A stretch of 64,000 bases of DNA, taken from the NCBI RefSeq assembly GCF_002910905.1, contig NZ_NEUE01000212.1, forward strand, positions 90,307-154,306, written 5' to 3'. This document shows, piece by piece, positions 25,877 through 33,807 of the stretch (position 1 is its first letter; the number at the start of each line of letters is the position of its first letter). Under the pieces are notes generated by a model. It was given only the letters and a program-made list of their open reading frames with translations, had not been told where the DNA came from and ran no database searches. The position numbers and the translations under genes are program-made. This stretch comes from Streptomyces sp. SM11. Lineage in GTDB: Bacteria > Actinomycetota > Actinomycetes > Streptomycetales > Streptomycetaceae.

Positions 25877-26135
25877 GCCTCTCGGCGGAACGAGCCCGAC
25901 CGCGATCCTCGGGGGGAGTCTCCCGCGCGGTGATGAAGCGCGCGATGCTGACCTCATGCTGCGTCCTGCCGAGTCGAGGCGCCGGGCGGGGCCTTCCTCG
26001 CGGCGCGTGCATGTCACGCGCAGGCCATCCATCCAGTCGCGTTCCGTCAGCTGATGTTCTCCGCTGCGTTGCCTCCACGGCGTTTACATCGGCAAGCATC
26101 TATCCAGCTGGCTGGCCATCTGGAAGGAAACACTG

Positions 26136-27254
26136 GTGCATCATCGACGGTCGAACAGACACCTTCCGCTGAAAAGCGCCGCGGCCATAGCAGCCGGCAC
26201 CTTGCTCCTTTCGGCCTGCGGAAGGGGCGGCGGAGGTGAAGCCGCCCCTTCCCCCTCACGGCCGAGCCACATCACCTGCGCCGAGGAGGGCAAGGTGGCC
26301 GGCTCGGGGTCGACCGCCCAGCAGAACGCGATGAAGCATTGGCTCCAGGGGTACCAGAGAGCTTGCCCTGGGGTGCAGCTGCGCTACAGCCCCATCGGTT
26401 CCGGCGGAGGGGTGGCCCAGTTCCTGCGCGGAGCCACGCATTTCGGCGGCAGCGACACCCCACTGTCGGAAGACGATGTCGAGTTCTCCCGCCGCACGTG
26501 CCCCGGGAGCAGGGCGATCGACCTGCCGATGGTCGGCGGCCCCGTCGCCATCGGCTACAACGTCGACGGCCTGGACAACCTCGTCCTCGACGCATCGACG
26601 CTCGCTCGGATCTTCGACTCACGGATCACGATGTGGAACGACCCCGAGATCCAGCGCCTCAACCCCGGCGCACGGCTGCCCGAGACCGAGATCAGCGCCG
26701 TACACCGCTCCGACAACTCGGGCACCACACAGAACTTCAACGCCTACCTGGCGGACGCGGCACCGGAGGAGTGGCCGTACGAGAAGGTGAAGGCATGGCA
26801 GGCCAGGGGCGGCCATGCAGCGCCCGGTTCCGACGGGGTCGTCTCGACGGTGAGCAGCCAGAACGGCTCGATCGGCTACTTCGAGCTGTCCTTCGCCAAG
26901 GCCAAGGACGTACCCACCGTGAAGCTGGACACGGGCGCCCCCGACCCGGTCGCGGTCTCCGCGCAGAGCGCGTCAGCCGGCATTGCGGCCGCCAGGGTCG
27001 CCGGTAGCGGCCAGGACTTGACGCTGGAGTTCGACTACCGCACCAGGGCCCCCGGCGCGTACCCGATCGTGCTGGTCACCTACGAAATCGTCTGCGCCGA
27101 CGGCACCCCGGCCGACGTGCTGCCCGCGCTGAAGTCCTTCCTGACCTACACCGCGAGTGAGGAGGTTCAGGCGGGGTTGGCACGCATCCACTACGCCCCG
27201 CTGCCGGAGAAGGTGGCCTCGCGGGTGCGGCACGTGGTGAGCGCGCTGTCCTGA
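26136..27254 (+). CDS. PstS-like phosphate-binding lipoprotein, stand-alone
   Basis: The roughly 372-residue protein has a lipoprotein signal with lipobox LLLSAC near residue 27. It is then a PstS-type periplasmic-binding fold: KVAGSGSTAQQNAMKHW and LRYSPIGSGGGVAQFLRG are phosphate-loop regions. FGGSDTPLSEDDVE and AVHRSDNSGTTQNFNAYL follow. GGAAGGA precedes the GTG start. The pst operon 5 kb away has its own PstS (32612), which is quite different in sequence. This one may bind phosphate in high arsenate, or arsenate itself for sensing. The gap before it (25877-26135) holds no gene. Confidence 0.87.
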   Translation: MHHRRSNRHLPLKSAAAIAAGTLLLSACGRGGGGEAAPSPSRPSHITCAEEGKVAGSGSTAQQNAMKHWLQGYQRACPGVQLRYSPIGSGGGVAQFLRGATHFGGSDTPLSEDDVEFSRRTCPGSRAIDLPMVGGPVAIGYNVDGLDNLVLDASTLARIFDSRITMWNDPEIQRLNPGARLPETEISAVHRSDNSGTTQNFNAYLADAAPEEWPYEKVKAWQARGGHAAPGSDGVVSTVSSQNGSIGYFELSFAKAKDVPTVKLDTGAPDPVAVSAQSASAGIAAARVAGSGQDLTLEFDYRTRAPGAYPIVLVTYEIVCADGTPADVLPALKSFLTYTASEEVQAGLARIHYAPLPEKVASRVRHVVSALS

Positions 27255-27309
27255 TGCGCGGCGAGCCGCAAGGAGGCCGACGCTGCGACGCGGCCGGGGC
27301 GGGTGGCTG

Positions 27310-27681
27310 TCAGTCGGTCGTCGGCTCCAGGATGTCCCGGATCCGACGAAGCCCTTCGGGGTCGACGGAGAACCAGGCCCACGTTCCGCGCCGCTCCCGC
27401 GTGAGGATCCCGGCGTCCGTCATGACCTTCAGATGGTGGCTCACCGTGGGCTGGCGCAGACCGAGGCAGTCGGTCAGGTCGCACACGCACGCCTCGCGGG
27501 CGGGAGAGCGTTCGATCAGGCGCAGTATCTGCAGCCGCGTGGGGTCGGCGATGGCCTTGAGGGCCCCGGCCATGCGCTCGGCCTCTTCGCGGTCGATGAG
27601 CAGGCAGGACAGCTGTGACACGCATGTGGCCGGTTCATCGTCCACGACCGTCTTCGTCGCCTCGTAGGCAGTGATGGACAT
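27310..27681 (-). CDS. arsR: ArsR-family repressor 3
   Basis: The 123-residue winged helix has GALKAIADPTRLQILRLI, then ACVCDLTDCLGLRQPTVSHH as the metal-binding and recognition region. The CVCDL..C arrangement resembles plasmid R773-type As(III) sites. ERRGTWAWFSVDP is the wing. Two further cysteines occur near the N-terminus (ATCVSQLSCLL). It is divergent from the second arsenate reductase, and the 150-bp gap contains both an ArsR-like site and a PHO-box-like repeat. Confidence 0.9.
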   Translation of the reverse strand: MSITAYEATKTVVDDEPATCVSQLSCLLIDREEAERMAGALKAIADPTRLQILRLIERSPAREACVCDLTDCLGLRQPTVSHHLKVMTDAGILTRERRGTWAWFSVDPEGLRRIRDILEPTTD

Positions 27682-27741
27682 CTATTCACCATATGGGCCC
27701 GAAGGCCGCCCCCAGGGCACCTGTGACGGTTGCCACTTTGA

Positions 27742-27763
27742 ATTCACTTATCGTTCACTCTCG
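27742..27763 (+). promoter_or_regulatory. PHO-box-like direct repeat before the second arsenate reductase
   Basis: ATTCACTTATC and GTTCACTCTCG are two adjoining 11-base units. Streptomyces PhoP binds 11-base direct repeats starting GTTCAC, so this looks like a two-unit PHO box. It lies about 70 bases before the arsC start. Confidence 0.5.
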
Positions 27764-27783
27764 TCCGCATCGATCCACTTAGA

Positions 27784-27802
27784 TATAGATGGATACCTAT
27801 AG
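27784..27802. promoter_or_regulatory. Possible ArsR3 operator
   Basis: ATATAGATGGATACCTATAG is an AT-rich imperfect inverted repeat just before the reductase gene. A related sequence (CTATAGAGATGACTAGCTAT, minus strand, about 33720-33741) precedes the pst operon, though the spacing differs by two bases. Confidence 0.4.
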
Positions 27803-27832
27803 TTGGAGGTCGGCTTCGGAAGGGGCGCAATC

Positions 27833-28504
27833 ATGGATGAGCAGCCGCCACTCGGCCGGGCCACCCCGCCCCTGCGGAGCGCCAGCGCGGTACTCGCGCG
27901 GATCACCGCCCGGCTCACCGTGCGTCACCGCCACGCCTTCTCGCAGACCACCGTTGCGCAGTACGTGGACGAGTGCGCCACCCTCCTCGCCGACCGGGCT
28001 CGTGCCGTCCAACATCTTCCGGTCCTCGTGGAGCGGTTCGCCGACGAGCGACTGCGCGGCCTCGCCCGCGCCCAGGGGCTGTCCGGTGAATCCCCGCCTG
28101 CGGTGCTCTTCGTCTGCACGGAGAACGCCGGGCGCTCTCAGCTGGCCAGCGCGCTGCTGCGTAGGCGTGCGCTCGGTGCGGTCATGGTCATGACGGCGGG
28201 ATCGGGGCCTGCGGCCGACATCTCGCCCGTCGTGGTCCGGCTGCTGACGGAGCAGGGACTCGATACCGGGGAGGATTTTCCCAAGCCGCTCACCACCGAG
28301 GTCGTCGACTCGGCGGACCTGGTGATCACCCTCGGCTGCGCCGACGCCTGCCCCGTGCGTCCTGGCCGCCGCTATCTCAACTGGGATCTGCCAGACCTCA
28401 GTGGCCTTGACATCGAAAGTGCACGCGCCGTGCGGGACAGTCTGCACATGCGCATCGACCGCCTCTTGGCAGAGCTGACCGAGTCGTCCCCGTCCTCTGT
28501 GTGA
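27833..28504 (+). CDS. arsC: Arsenate reductase with N-terminal helical domain
   Basis: The 223-residue protein has about 90 N-terminal residues predicted to be helical (LRSASAVLARITARLTVRHR and QTTVAQYVDECATLLADRA). The phosphatase-like domain follows, with FVCTENAGRSQLA as the C-X5-R loop and LGCADACPVRPGRRYLNW as the second Cys region. Actinobacterial ArsC proteins with a three-helix N-terminal bundle are known. AAGGGG precedes the chosen ATG. The gene lies alone, divergent from arsR3, and may be under both ArsR and PhoP control. It would complement the thioredoxin-linked ArsC at 24477. Confidence 0.9.
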   Translation: MDEQPPLGRATPPLRSASAVLARITARLTVRHRHAFSQTTVAQYVDECATLLADRARAVQHLPVLVERFADERLRGLARAQGLSGESPPAVLFVCTENAGRSQLASALLRRRALGAVMVMTAGSGPAADISPVVVRLLTEQGLDTGEDFPKPLTTEVVDSADLVITLGCADACPVRPGRRYLNWDLPDLSGLDIESARAVRDSLHMRIDRLLAELTESSPSSV

Positions 28505-28692
28505 CCCGCCGAGATTTAGGGCTGGTCAGGCACCGGTGCTCCGCCAGGGCGCGGGAGCGTGCTCAGCTCAGCGGTTGTCGTTCGGCCGAATTCCCCGAGC
28601 AGAAAGCCGCTTTGGCCCTCGGAGGATGTGAACCGGCCGGCGGGGCACCGCCAAGCAGCCCGCCGGCCGGTGTACGGGACGATGCGCCCCCG

Positions 28693-28983
28693 CTACGGGT
28701 GCCCATCGGTGAGACAGAGGGAGATCAACGTCCGGGCTTCCGCGAGGGTGCGGGCGGCGATGATCTCCCTCATGGTCTGCGAGTCGGTGGTGAACGTCCG
28801 CGAGGTCGACTGGCCGGTGGCCTGGAACCGGACACGAACCTTCGCCGACCACCACCGCTTTCGGTGAAAGAGCGTGCCAATCGTAGGAATGTGATGCTGC
28901 CCGTGCACCGCGCCGCAGCGGGGATAGTGCACTGCCCAGGGAGGCAGGTCGATGTACGAGTCGTCCTCCTGCCTCTCGGTCAT
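28693..28983 (-). CDS. Hypothetical protein, about 96 residues
   Basis: The frame reads MTERQEDDSYIDLPPWAVHY, then CGAVHGQHHIPTIGTLFH and TFTTDSQTMREIIAARTLAE. The amino-acid use is normal and the single strand of helices at the end looks protein-like. No ribosome site is clear. It lies downstream of the response regulator gene by about ten bases in the same direction, so it may close the pst operon. I do not recognise the family. Confidence 0.5.
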   Translation of the reverse strand: MTERQEDDSYIDLPPWAVHYPRCGAVHGQHHIPTIGTLFHRKRWWSAKVRVRFQATGQSTSRTFTTDSQTMREIIAARTLAEARTLISLCLTDGHP

Positions 28984-28992
28984 CACGGCTGC

Positions 28993-29787
28993 CTATGCCC
29001 TGGCAGCCGGCCGGGAGGAGGAGAGCGGTGGCCGCACGGAATCGGATGGCCTGCACTCCAGGCGGTAGCCCATGCCGCGGATCGCGCCGATGGTGCAGCA
29101 GCTTCCCGCGCCTTCCCGCAGGCGCTGCCGTACGCGGCGGACGTGCACGGTGAGGGTGTTGCTGTCCAGGCTCTTCGTGCCCCACAGGACCTGGGTCAGC
29201 TCCGGTCGGGAGACGAGCCGGTTGACGTTCTCCATGAGGTATCGCAGCAACATGAATTCACGTACCGGCAACTGGAGCGAGCGTCCTCGTACGTAGACGT
29301 GAAACCCGACGGGATCAAGCTCGATGTCACCGACGACCAGCGTTGCGGCCGCCTTGTCGTCCGGTGTGAGTCCCGCTGTGAGGAGGGGGAGGATTTCCTC
29401 GATCCGGTAGGGCCGCGCCACGAAGGCGACGGCACCCGCGGCGAGGGCGGCGGTTGCCTCCTGGGTCCCGTCCGGTCCGGCGCCGACGATGACGGGCACG
29501 GGGCTGAGGCGGTTGATCAGGCGGGTGACGTCTGCGGCGTTCACCACCGGCAGCGGTGCGCCGAGCAGTACGGCGCCGGGGTGCTGTGCTCCGACCTGGA
29601 GCAGGGCCTCGGCGCCGTCGTGGCAGGCGATCACGCTCACGCCTGCGGCCGAGAAGCGAGCCATGGCCTGCTTTGCCAGCTCCTCGTCGGGCTCGGCCAT
29701 CAGCAGGGCCGGGGTCTTGCTGTCGTCCGGGCCGTCCGGAGACACGCGTGCGGCGGTCTCCGGTGGTCGTCGTGCGTCGGGGGTCAC
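28993..29787 (-). CDS. OmpR-type response regulator with degenerate receiver
   Basis: The 264-residue protein has a receiver-like domain (about residues 27-140) and a winged-helix output domain with MLLRYLMENVNRLVSRPELT and LTVHVRRVRQRLREG. The normal phosphorylated Asp is missing: its strand reads GAVLLGAPLP. The conserved Lys is replaced by Arg in FVARPYRIEE. It is therefore unlikely to be controlled by ordinary phosphorylation. It follows pstB by 49 bases in the same direction, with GGAGTACCCGG before its GTG start. No histidine kinase is near. It may be a phosphate- or arsenic-linked orphan regulator. Confidence 0.85.
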   Translation of the reverse strand: MTPDARRPPETAARVSPDGPDDSKTPALLMAEPDEELAKQAMARFSAAGVSVIACHDGAEALLQVGAQHPGAVLLGAPLPVVNAADVTRLINRLSPVPVIVGAGPDGTQEATAALAAGAVAFVARPYRIEEILPLLTAGLTPDDKAAATLVVGDIELDPVGFHVYVRGRSLQLPVREFMLLRYLMENVNRLVSRPELTQVLWGTKSLDSNTLTVHVRRVRQRLREGAGSCCTIGAIRGMGYRLECRPSDSVRPPLSSSRPAARA

Positions 29788-29836
29788 CCGGGTACTCCTT
29801 TACGTGGCGGCGCAAAGAGCAGCATTGGCTTCGGGG

Positions 29837-30685
29837 TCAGCCGAAGCGACCCGAGATGTAGTCCTCGGTGCGCTGGTCGGAGGGGTTGGAGAAGATGCGT
29901 TCGGTCTCGTCGTACTCGACGAGGCGTCCGTGGCGGACTCCCGCGTCGTCGACGTCGGCGGTGAAGAAGGCCGTGCGGTCGGAGACGCGGGCGGCTTGCT
30001 GCATATTGTGGGTGACGACGATGATCGTGAACTCACGGGCGAGGTGCGTCATGAGGTCTTCGATCTTGGCGGTGGCGATCGGGTCGAGGGCCGAGCAGGG
30101 CTCGTCCATCAGGATGACCTCGGGCTTGACCGCGATGGTGCGGGCGATGCACAGCCGCTGCTGCTGACCGCCGGAGAGGGCGAGCGCGGAGGTCTTGAGC
30201 TTGTCCTTGACCTCGTCCCAGAGGGCCGCGTGGGTGAGGGTCTCCTCGACGAGGTCGTCCAGGTTGCCCTGGAACCCGCCGACGCGGGGGCCGTAGGCGA
30301 TGTTGTCGTAGATCGACTTGGGAAACGGGTTCGGCTTCTGGAAGACCATGCCGATCCGGCGGCGGACCTCGATCGGGTCGACGTCCCGGCCGTAGAGGTC
30401 CTCGTTGTGGTAGTGGACCTTGCCGGCCACGCGGGCGCTGGGGACGAGGTCGTTCATGCGGTTGAAGCAGCGCAGCACGGTGGACTTGCCGCAGCCGGAG
30501 GGACCGATCATCGCGGTGATCTGCCGGTGCCCGATGGTCATGTTGACGTCGCGTACGGCCTCGTGGTCGCCGTAGAAGACGGACAGGCTGCCGACCTCGA
30601 AGACGGGGCTGTTCAGCGACGGGGCGCTGCGGAAGGCGACCTGCGGAATCCTCGTGCCGCCGGTGGCGTCGGAGGGAGGGGTCAT
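29837..30685 (-). CDS. pstB: Phosphate ABC transporter ATPase PstB
   Basis: The 282-residue protein has Walker [11 protein letters not shown]-loop [12 protein letters not shown], signature [15 protein letters not shown] and Walker [14 protein letters not shown]. These are all PstB-specific in wording. It powers phosphate import by PstCA. I chose the ATG at 30685 because AGGAGA lies six bases upstream; an ATG at 30752, right after pstA, is possible. The longer frame upstream is the shadow of pstA. Confidence 0.94.
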   Translation of the reverse strand: MTPPSDATGGTRIPQVAFRSAPSLNSPVFEVGSLSVFYGDHEAVRDVNMTIGHRQITAMIGPSGCGKSTVLRCFNRMNDLVPSARVAGKVHYHNEDLYGRDVDPIEVRRRIGMVFQKPNPFPKSIYDNIAYGPRVGGFQGNLDDLVEETLTHAALWDEVKDKLKTSALALSGGQQQRLCIARTIAVKPEVILMDEPCSALDPIATAKIEDLMTHLAREFTIIVVTHNMQQAARVSDRTAFFTADVDDAGVRHGRLVEYDETERIFSNPSDQRTEDYISGRFG

Positions 30686-30756
30686 GGCGGTCTCCTGCGG
30701 AGAGTCGGCGGTGGGGTCGAGGTGTCGGGCCGCGGAGGGTGCGGAGGTCATGGCGG

Positions 30757-31665
30757 TCACCAGGTGCGGGAGTAGCGGTTGCGGAGCCAGATCGCCACGG
30801 AGTTCATCACCAGCAGGATCACCAGCAGGATCACGATCGCGGCGGAGGCGAGCGAGACGAACTCGGCACGGGACTGGCTGATCCAGTTGAAGATCTGGAT
30901 CGGCAGGACGGTGAACTGGCTCTGCACGCCGCTGGGGTTGAACGTGATGAACGTCAGCCCGCCGAGCAGAAGCAGCGGGGCCGCCTCGCCGATGGCACGG
31001 GACAGGGCAAGGATCGAACCGGTGGCCATGCCGGGAACAGCCGCGGGCAGGACCTGGCGCCAGATGGTCTGCCACTGCGTGGCGCCCAGGGCGAGCGACG
31101 CCTGCCGGATGGACTGCGGTACCGCGCGAATCGCCTCCCGGGAGGAGATGATCACCACCGGCAGGACCAGCAGGGACAGCGTCAGGGACGCGGTCAGCAC
31201 GGTCTGCCCGAAACCGAGGCCGCGGGAGATGATGCCGAGGCCGAGGATGCCGTAGACGATCGAGGGCACGGCAGCCAGGTTCTGGATGTTGATCTCGATC
31301 GCACGGTTCCACCACTTGTCCGGGTCGGCGTACTCCTCCAGGTAGATGGCAGTGAGGATGCCGGTCGGGAGGCAGTAGAGGGCGGTGAAGCCGATGACCC
31401 AGACCGTGCCCATGATCGCCGACTGGGCCCCGCCCTGCGTCGGGTCGATGTAGTCGGGGAAGTTCATCCACAGCCGCGGGTCCAGCCGCGACCAGCCCTC
31501 GCTCAGCACGTAGGCGAGCAGCGAGGCGAGGAAGACGACGGCGACGGCGAGCGAGCCCCACAGACTCAGGTGGAAGACCCGCTCGCGCAGAGAGGTTCCC
31601 TTGCCCTTCAGCCGGGAAGCGTCCTGGTGGAGGGCGGCGTCGCGGTCGATAACTTCGGAACTCAT
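30757..31665 (-). CDS. pstA: Phosphate ABC transporter permease PstA
   Basis: The 302-residue protein has six membrane segments and the permease EAA-like loop [34 protein letters not shown] and [16 protein letters not shown] are typical PstA stretches. It pairs with PstC in the membrane. Its start overlaps the pstC stop in ATGA. Confidence 0.94.
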   Translation of the reverse strand: MSSEVIDRDAALHQDASRLKGKGTSLRERVFHLSLWGSLAVAVVFLASLLAYVLSEGWSRLDPRLWMNFPDYIDPTQGGAQSAIMGTVWVIGFTALYCLPTGILTAIYLEEYADPDKWWNRAIEINIQNLAAVPSIVYGILGLGIISRGLGFGQTVLTASLTLSLLVLPVVIISSREAIRAVPQSIRQASLALGATQWQTIWRQVLPAAVPGMATGSILALSRAIGEAAPLLLLGGLTFITFNPSGVQSQFTVLPIQIFNWISQSRAEFVSLASAAIVILLVILLVMNSVAIWLRNRYSRTW

Positions 31666-32612
31666 TCGTACACCTCGCGGTACTTGCGCACCAGACGGAT
31701 GCTCAGCAGGTTCATCACCAGCGTCATCACGAACAGCAGGGCACCCACGGCGAAGATGGTCTGGTAGCCGGTCGAGCCGGTGGGCAGGTCGCCGATGCCG
31801 GCCGCGGCGATGAACGCGGTCATCGTCTGCATGCCTTCGAGCGGGTTGAAGGACAGGTTCGGCTGCCCGCCCGCCGCGATGGCCACGATCATCGTCTCGC
31901 CCAGCGCCCGGGAGATACCGAGGACGATGGCCGCGACGATGCCGGACAGCGCGGCGGGGAACACGACGCGGGTGGAGACCTGCATGCGGGAGGAGCCGAG
32001 GGCGAACGCGCCGTCGCGCAGCGCGCGTGGCACCGCGCTCATCGAGTCCTCGGCGAGCGAGGCGATGGTGGGGATGATCATGATGCCCATGACGAAGCCT
32101 GCGGCGAGGGCGTTGAAGATCTGCGGCCCGTCACCTGCGGGCCAGATGCTCTGCAGGACCGGGGTGATGGCCTTGAGGGCGAAGAAGCCGTAGACGACCG
32201 TGGGGATGCCCGCGAGAACCTCGAGCAGAGGCTTGAAGATCTTCCGCACGCGCTTGTTCGCGTACTCGCTCAGGTACACCGCGGCACCCAGGCCCAGCGG
32301 AACGGCCACCAGCAGGGCGATGAGCGTGACCATCAGGGTGCCGCCGACGAGCGGCAGAACGCCGAAGGAGGCGGGCTTGAACAGGGGCGCCCAGTTGGTT
32401 CCGGTGATGAACTCACCGAAGTCGACCTTGGAGAAGAACTCGCCGGCCGGGGGGATCAGGGCGATGACGATGCCGATCGTGGTCAGCACCGAGACCAGGG
32501 AGGCGGTCACCAGGAGAACCTTGATGGCCTTCTCGCCGTAGCGCGGCTGGGACCGCTTCAGGAAGCCGGGGCTTCCTGAAGCGGCCCGCCGTGATGAGAG
32601 GGTGGAACTCAT
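31662..32612 (-). CDS. pstC: Phosphate ABC transporter permease PstC
   Basis: The 316-residue protein has six membrane segments, with [40 protein letters not shown] as the EAA loop and [17 protein letters not shown]. The start overlaps the pstS stop by one base (TGATG). A perfect 14-bp hairpin lies within its first 20 codons, which could damp translation or protect the upstream pstS message. Confidence 0.94.
   Translation of the reverse strand: MSSTLSSRRAASGSPGFLKRSQPRYGEKAIKVLLVTASLVSVLTTIGIVIALIPPAGEFFSKVDFGEFITGTNWAPLFKPASFGVLPLVGGTLMVTLIALLVAVPLGLGAAVYLSEYANKRVRKIFKPLLEVLAGIPTVVYGFFALKAITPVLQSIWPAGDGPQIFNALAAGFVMGIMIIPTIASLAEDSMSAVPRALRDGAFALGSSRMQVSTRVVFPAALSGIVAAIVLGISRALGETMIVAIAAGGQPNLSFNPLEGMQTMTAFIAAAGIGDLPTGSTGYQTIFAVGALLFVMTLVMNLLSIRLVRKYREVYE
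32553..32584 (-). promoter_or_regulatory. Perfect 14-bp hairpin in the pstC 5' coding region
   Basis: CCGCTTCAGGAAGC and GCTTCCTGAAGCGG are exact complements around a CGGG loop. The hairpin begins about 28 bases inside pstC, directly after pstS. Confidence 0.75.
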
Positions 32613-33586
32613 CAGGAGTGCTGCTCCCGCAGAGTCGCGAGGTCCTTCTCCAGCTCCTTCTGCTGCTCAGCGTTGAGCGGCACGAACTGCGCCTTCTCGG
32701 CGATCTCGGCGCTGTTCTCGACGTAGTACTCGACGAACGCCTCAGCCTCGGGCTTCTCCAGGGAGGATGCCTTCGGGTAGATGAACAGCTGCCGGCCCAG
32801 CGGCGTGTAGGTGCCGGTCTGCACCGTTTCAATGCCGGGGGCGACACAGCCGCCGCCGCCGTCGATCTTGAGGGCCTTCAGCTTGTCCTTGTTCTCTTCG
32901 AAGTAGGACAGGCCGAAGTAGCCGATACCGCCCTTGGAACCGGACACGCCGCGGACGGTGACGTTGTCGTCCTCGCTCGGGTTGTAGTCGGTGCGTGAGG
33001 CGCCTTCCTCACCGTTGATTGCGTCGGTGAAGTAGTCGAAGGTGCCCGAGTCGGTGCCCGCGCCGAACAGTTCCATCTTCTGGTTCGGGAACTTCGGGTC
33101 GACCTGGTTCCAGTTGTTCACCTTGGAGCCGGGCTCCCAGATCTTCTTGAGCTGCTCGACAGTCAGGCACTCGACGAAGTCGTTGTCCTTGCTCACCACG
33201 ACCGACAGGCCGTCGTTGGCGACCGAGAACTCCTCGAACTTGACGCCCTTCTTCTCGCAGAGGGCCTTCTCCTCGTCCTTGATCTCCCGGGAGGCGTTGG
33301 AGATGTCGGTCTCGCCGGCGCAGAACTTCTCAAAGCCACCACCGGTGCCGGACGTGCCGACCGTGACCTTCACGCCGGGGTTCGCCTGCTGGAAAAGCTG
33401 GGCAGCCACGGTGGACAGCGGGGCCACCGTGCTCGACCCGTCCACCTTGACGGTCCCGGACAGCTTGTCGCCGCCCTCACCGCTTGAACCGGCGTCAGCA
33501 CCGCCGCACGCACTCGCGGCCAACATCACAGCAGCCGTCAGAGCCAAGGGAGCCTTGGCCCGGCGCAACGAAGTGGAAATGTTCAC
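32612..33586 (-). CDS. pstS: Phosphate-binding lipoprotein PstS
   Basis: The 324-residue protein has a lipoprotein signal with lipobox in LAASACGG. Phosphate contacts typical of PstS are visible: KVDGSSTVAPLSTVAA, TVGTSGTGGGFEKFC and FGAGTDSGTFDYFTDAI. It captures phosphate outside the cell for PstCAB, the next genes. I chose the GTG at 33586, so that a short basic stretch precedes the hydrophobic signal core. The 220 bases upstream hold an AT-rich ArsR-like sequence but no clear two-unit PHO box. Confidence 0.94.
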   Translation of the reverse strand: MNISTSLRRAKAPLALTAAVMLAASACGGADAGSSGEGGDKLSGTVKVDGSSTVAPLSTVAAQLFQQANPGVKVTVGTSGTGGGFEKFCAGETDISNASREIKDEEKALCEKKGVKFEEFSVANDGLSVVVSKDNDFVECLTVEQLKKIWEPGSKVNNWNQVDPKFPNQKMELFGAGTDSGTFDYFTDAINGEEGASRTDYNPSEDDNVTVRGVSGSKGGIGYFGLSYFEENKDKLKALKIDGGGGCVAPGIETVQTGTYTPLGRQLFIYPKASSLEKPEAEAFVEYYVENSAEIAEKAQFVPLNAEQQKELEKDLATLREQHS

Positions 33587-33807
33587 GACTCTCGACCCTC
33601 GTGTCTGCCGGTACACCCGGCTGTCTGCATCAGGTGCGCAGCGCACCCCGTTCGGACTCCTTCATCGAAGTCCGCCTATATGAACATGGGGTGTACGAGG
33701 GCCTCATCGAGCATGAATGATAGCTAGTCATCTCTATAGACGGATGATGATGTTTACGCACACGGAGCCCTTCCCAGTCAACGTCCGACCTTCGCCACCC
33801 CGGCCGC

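Noticed and set aside
33587..33807. PHO boxes before pstS
   Set aside because: Only isolated GTTCAT and ATTCAT units are present on the minus strand; no two adjoining 11-base units were found.
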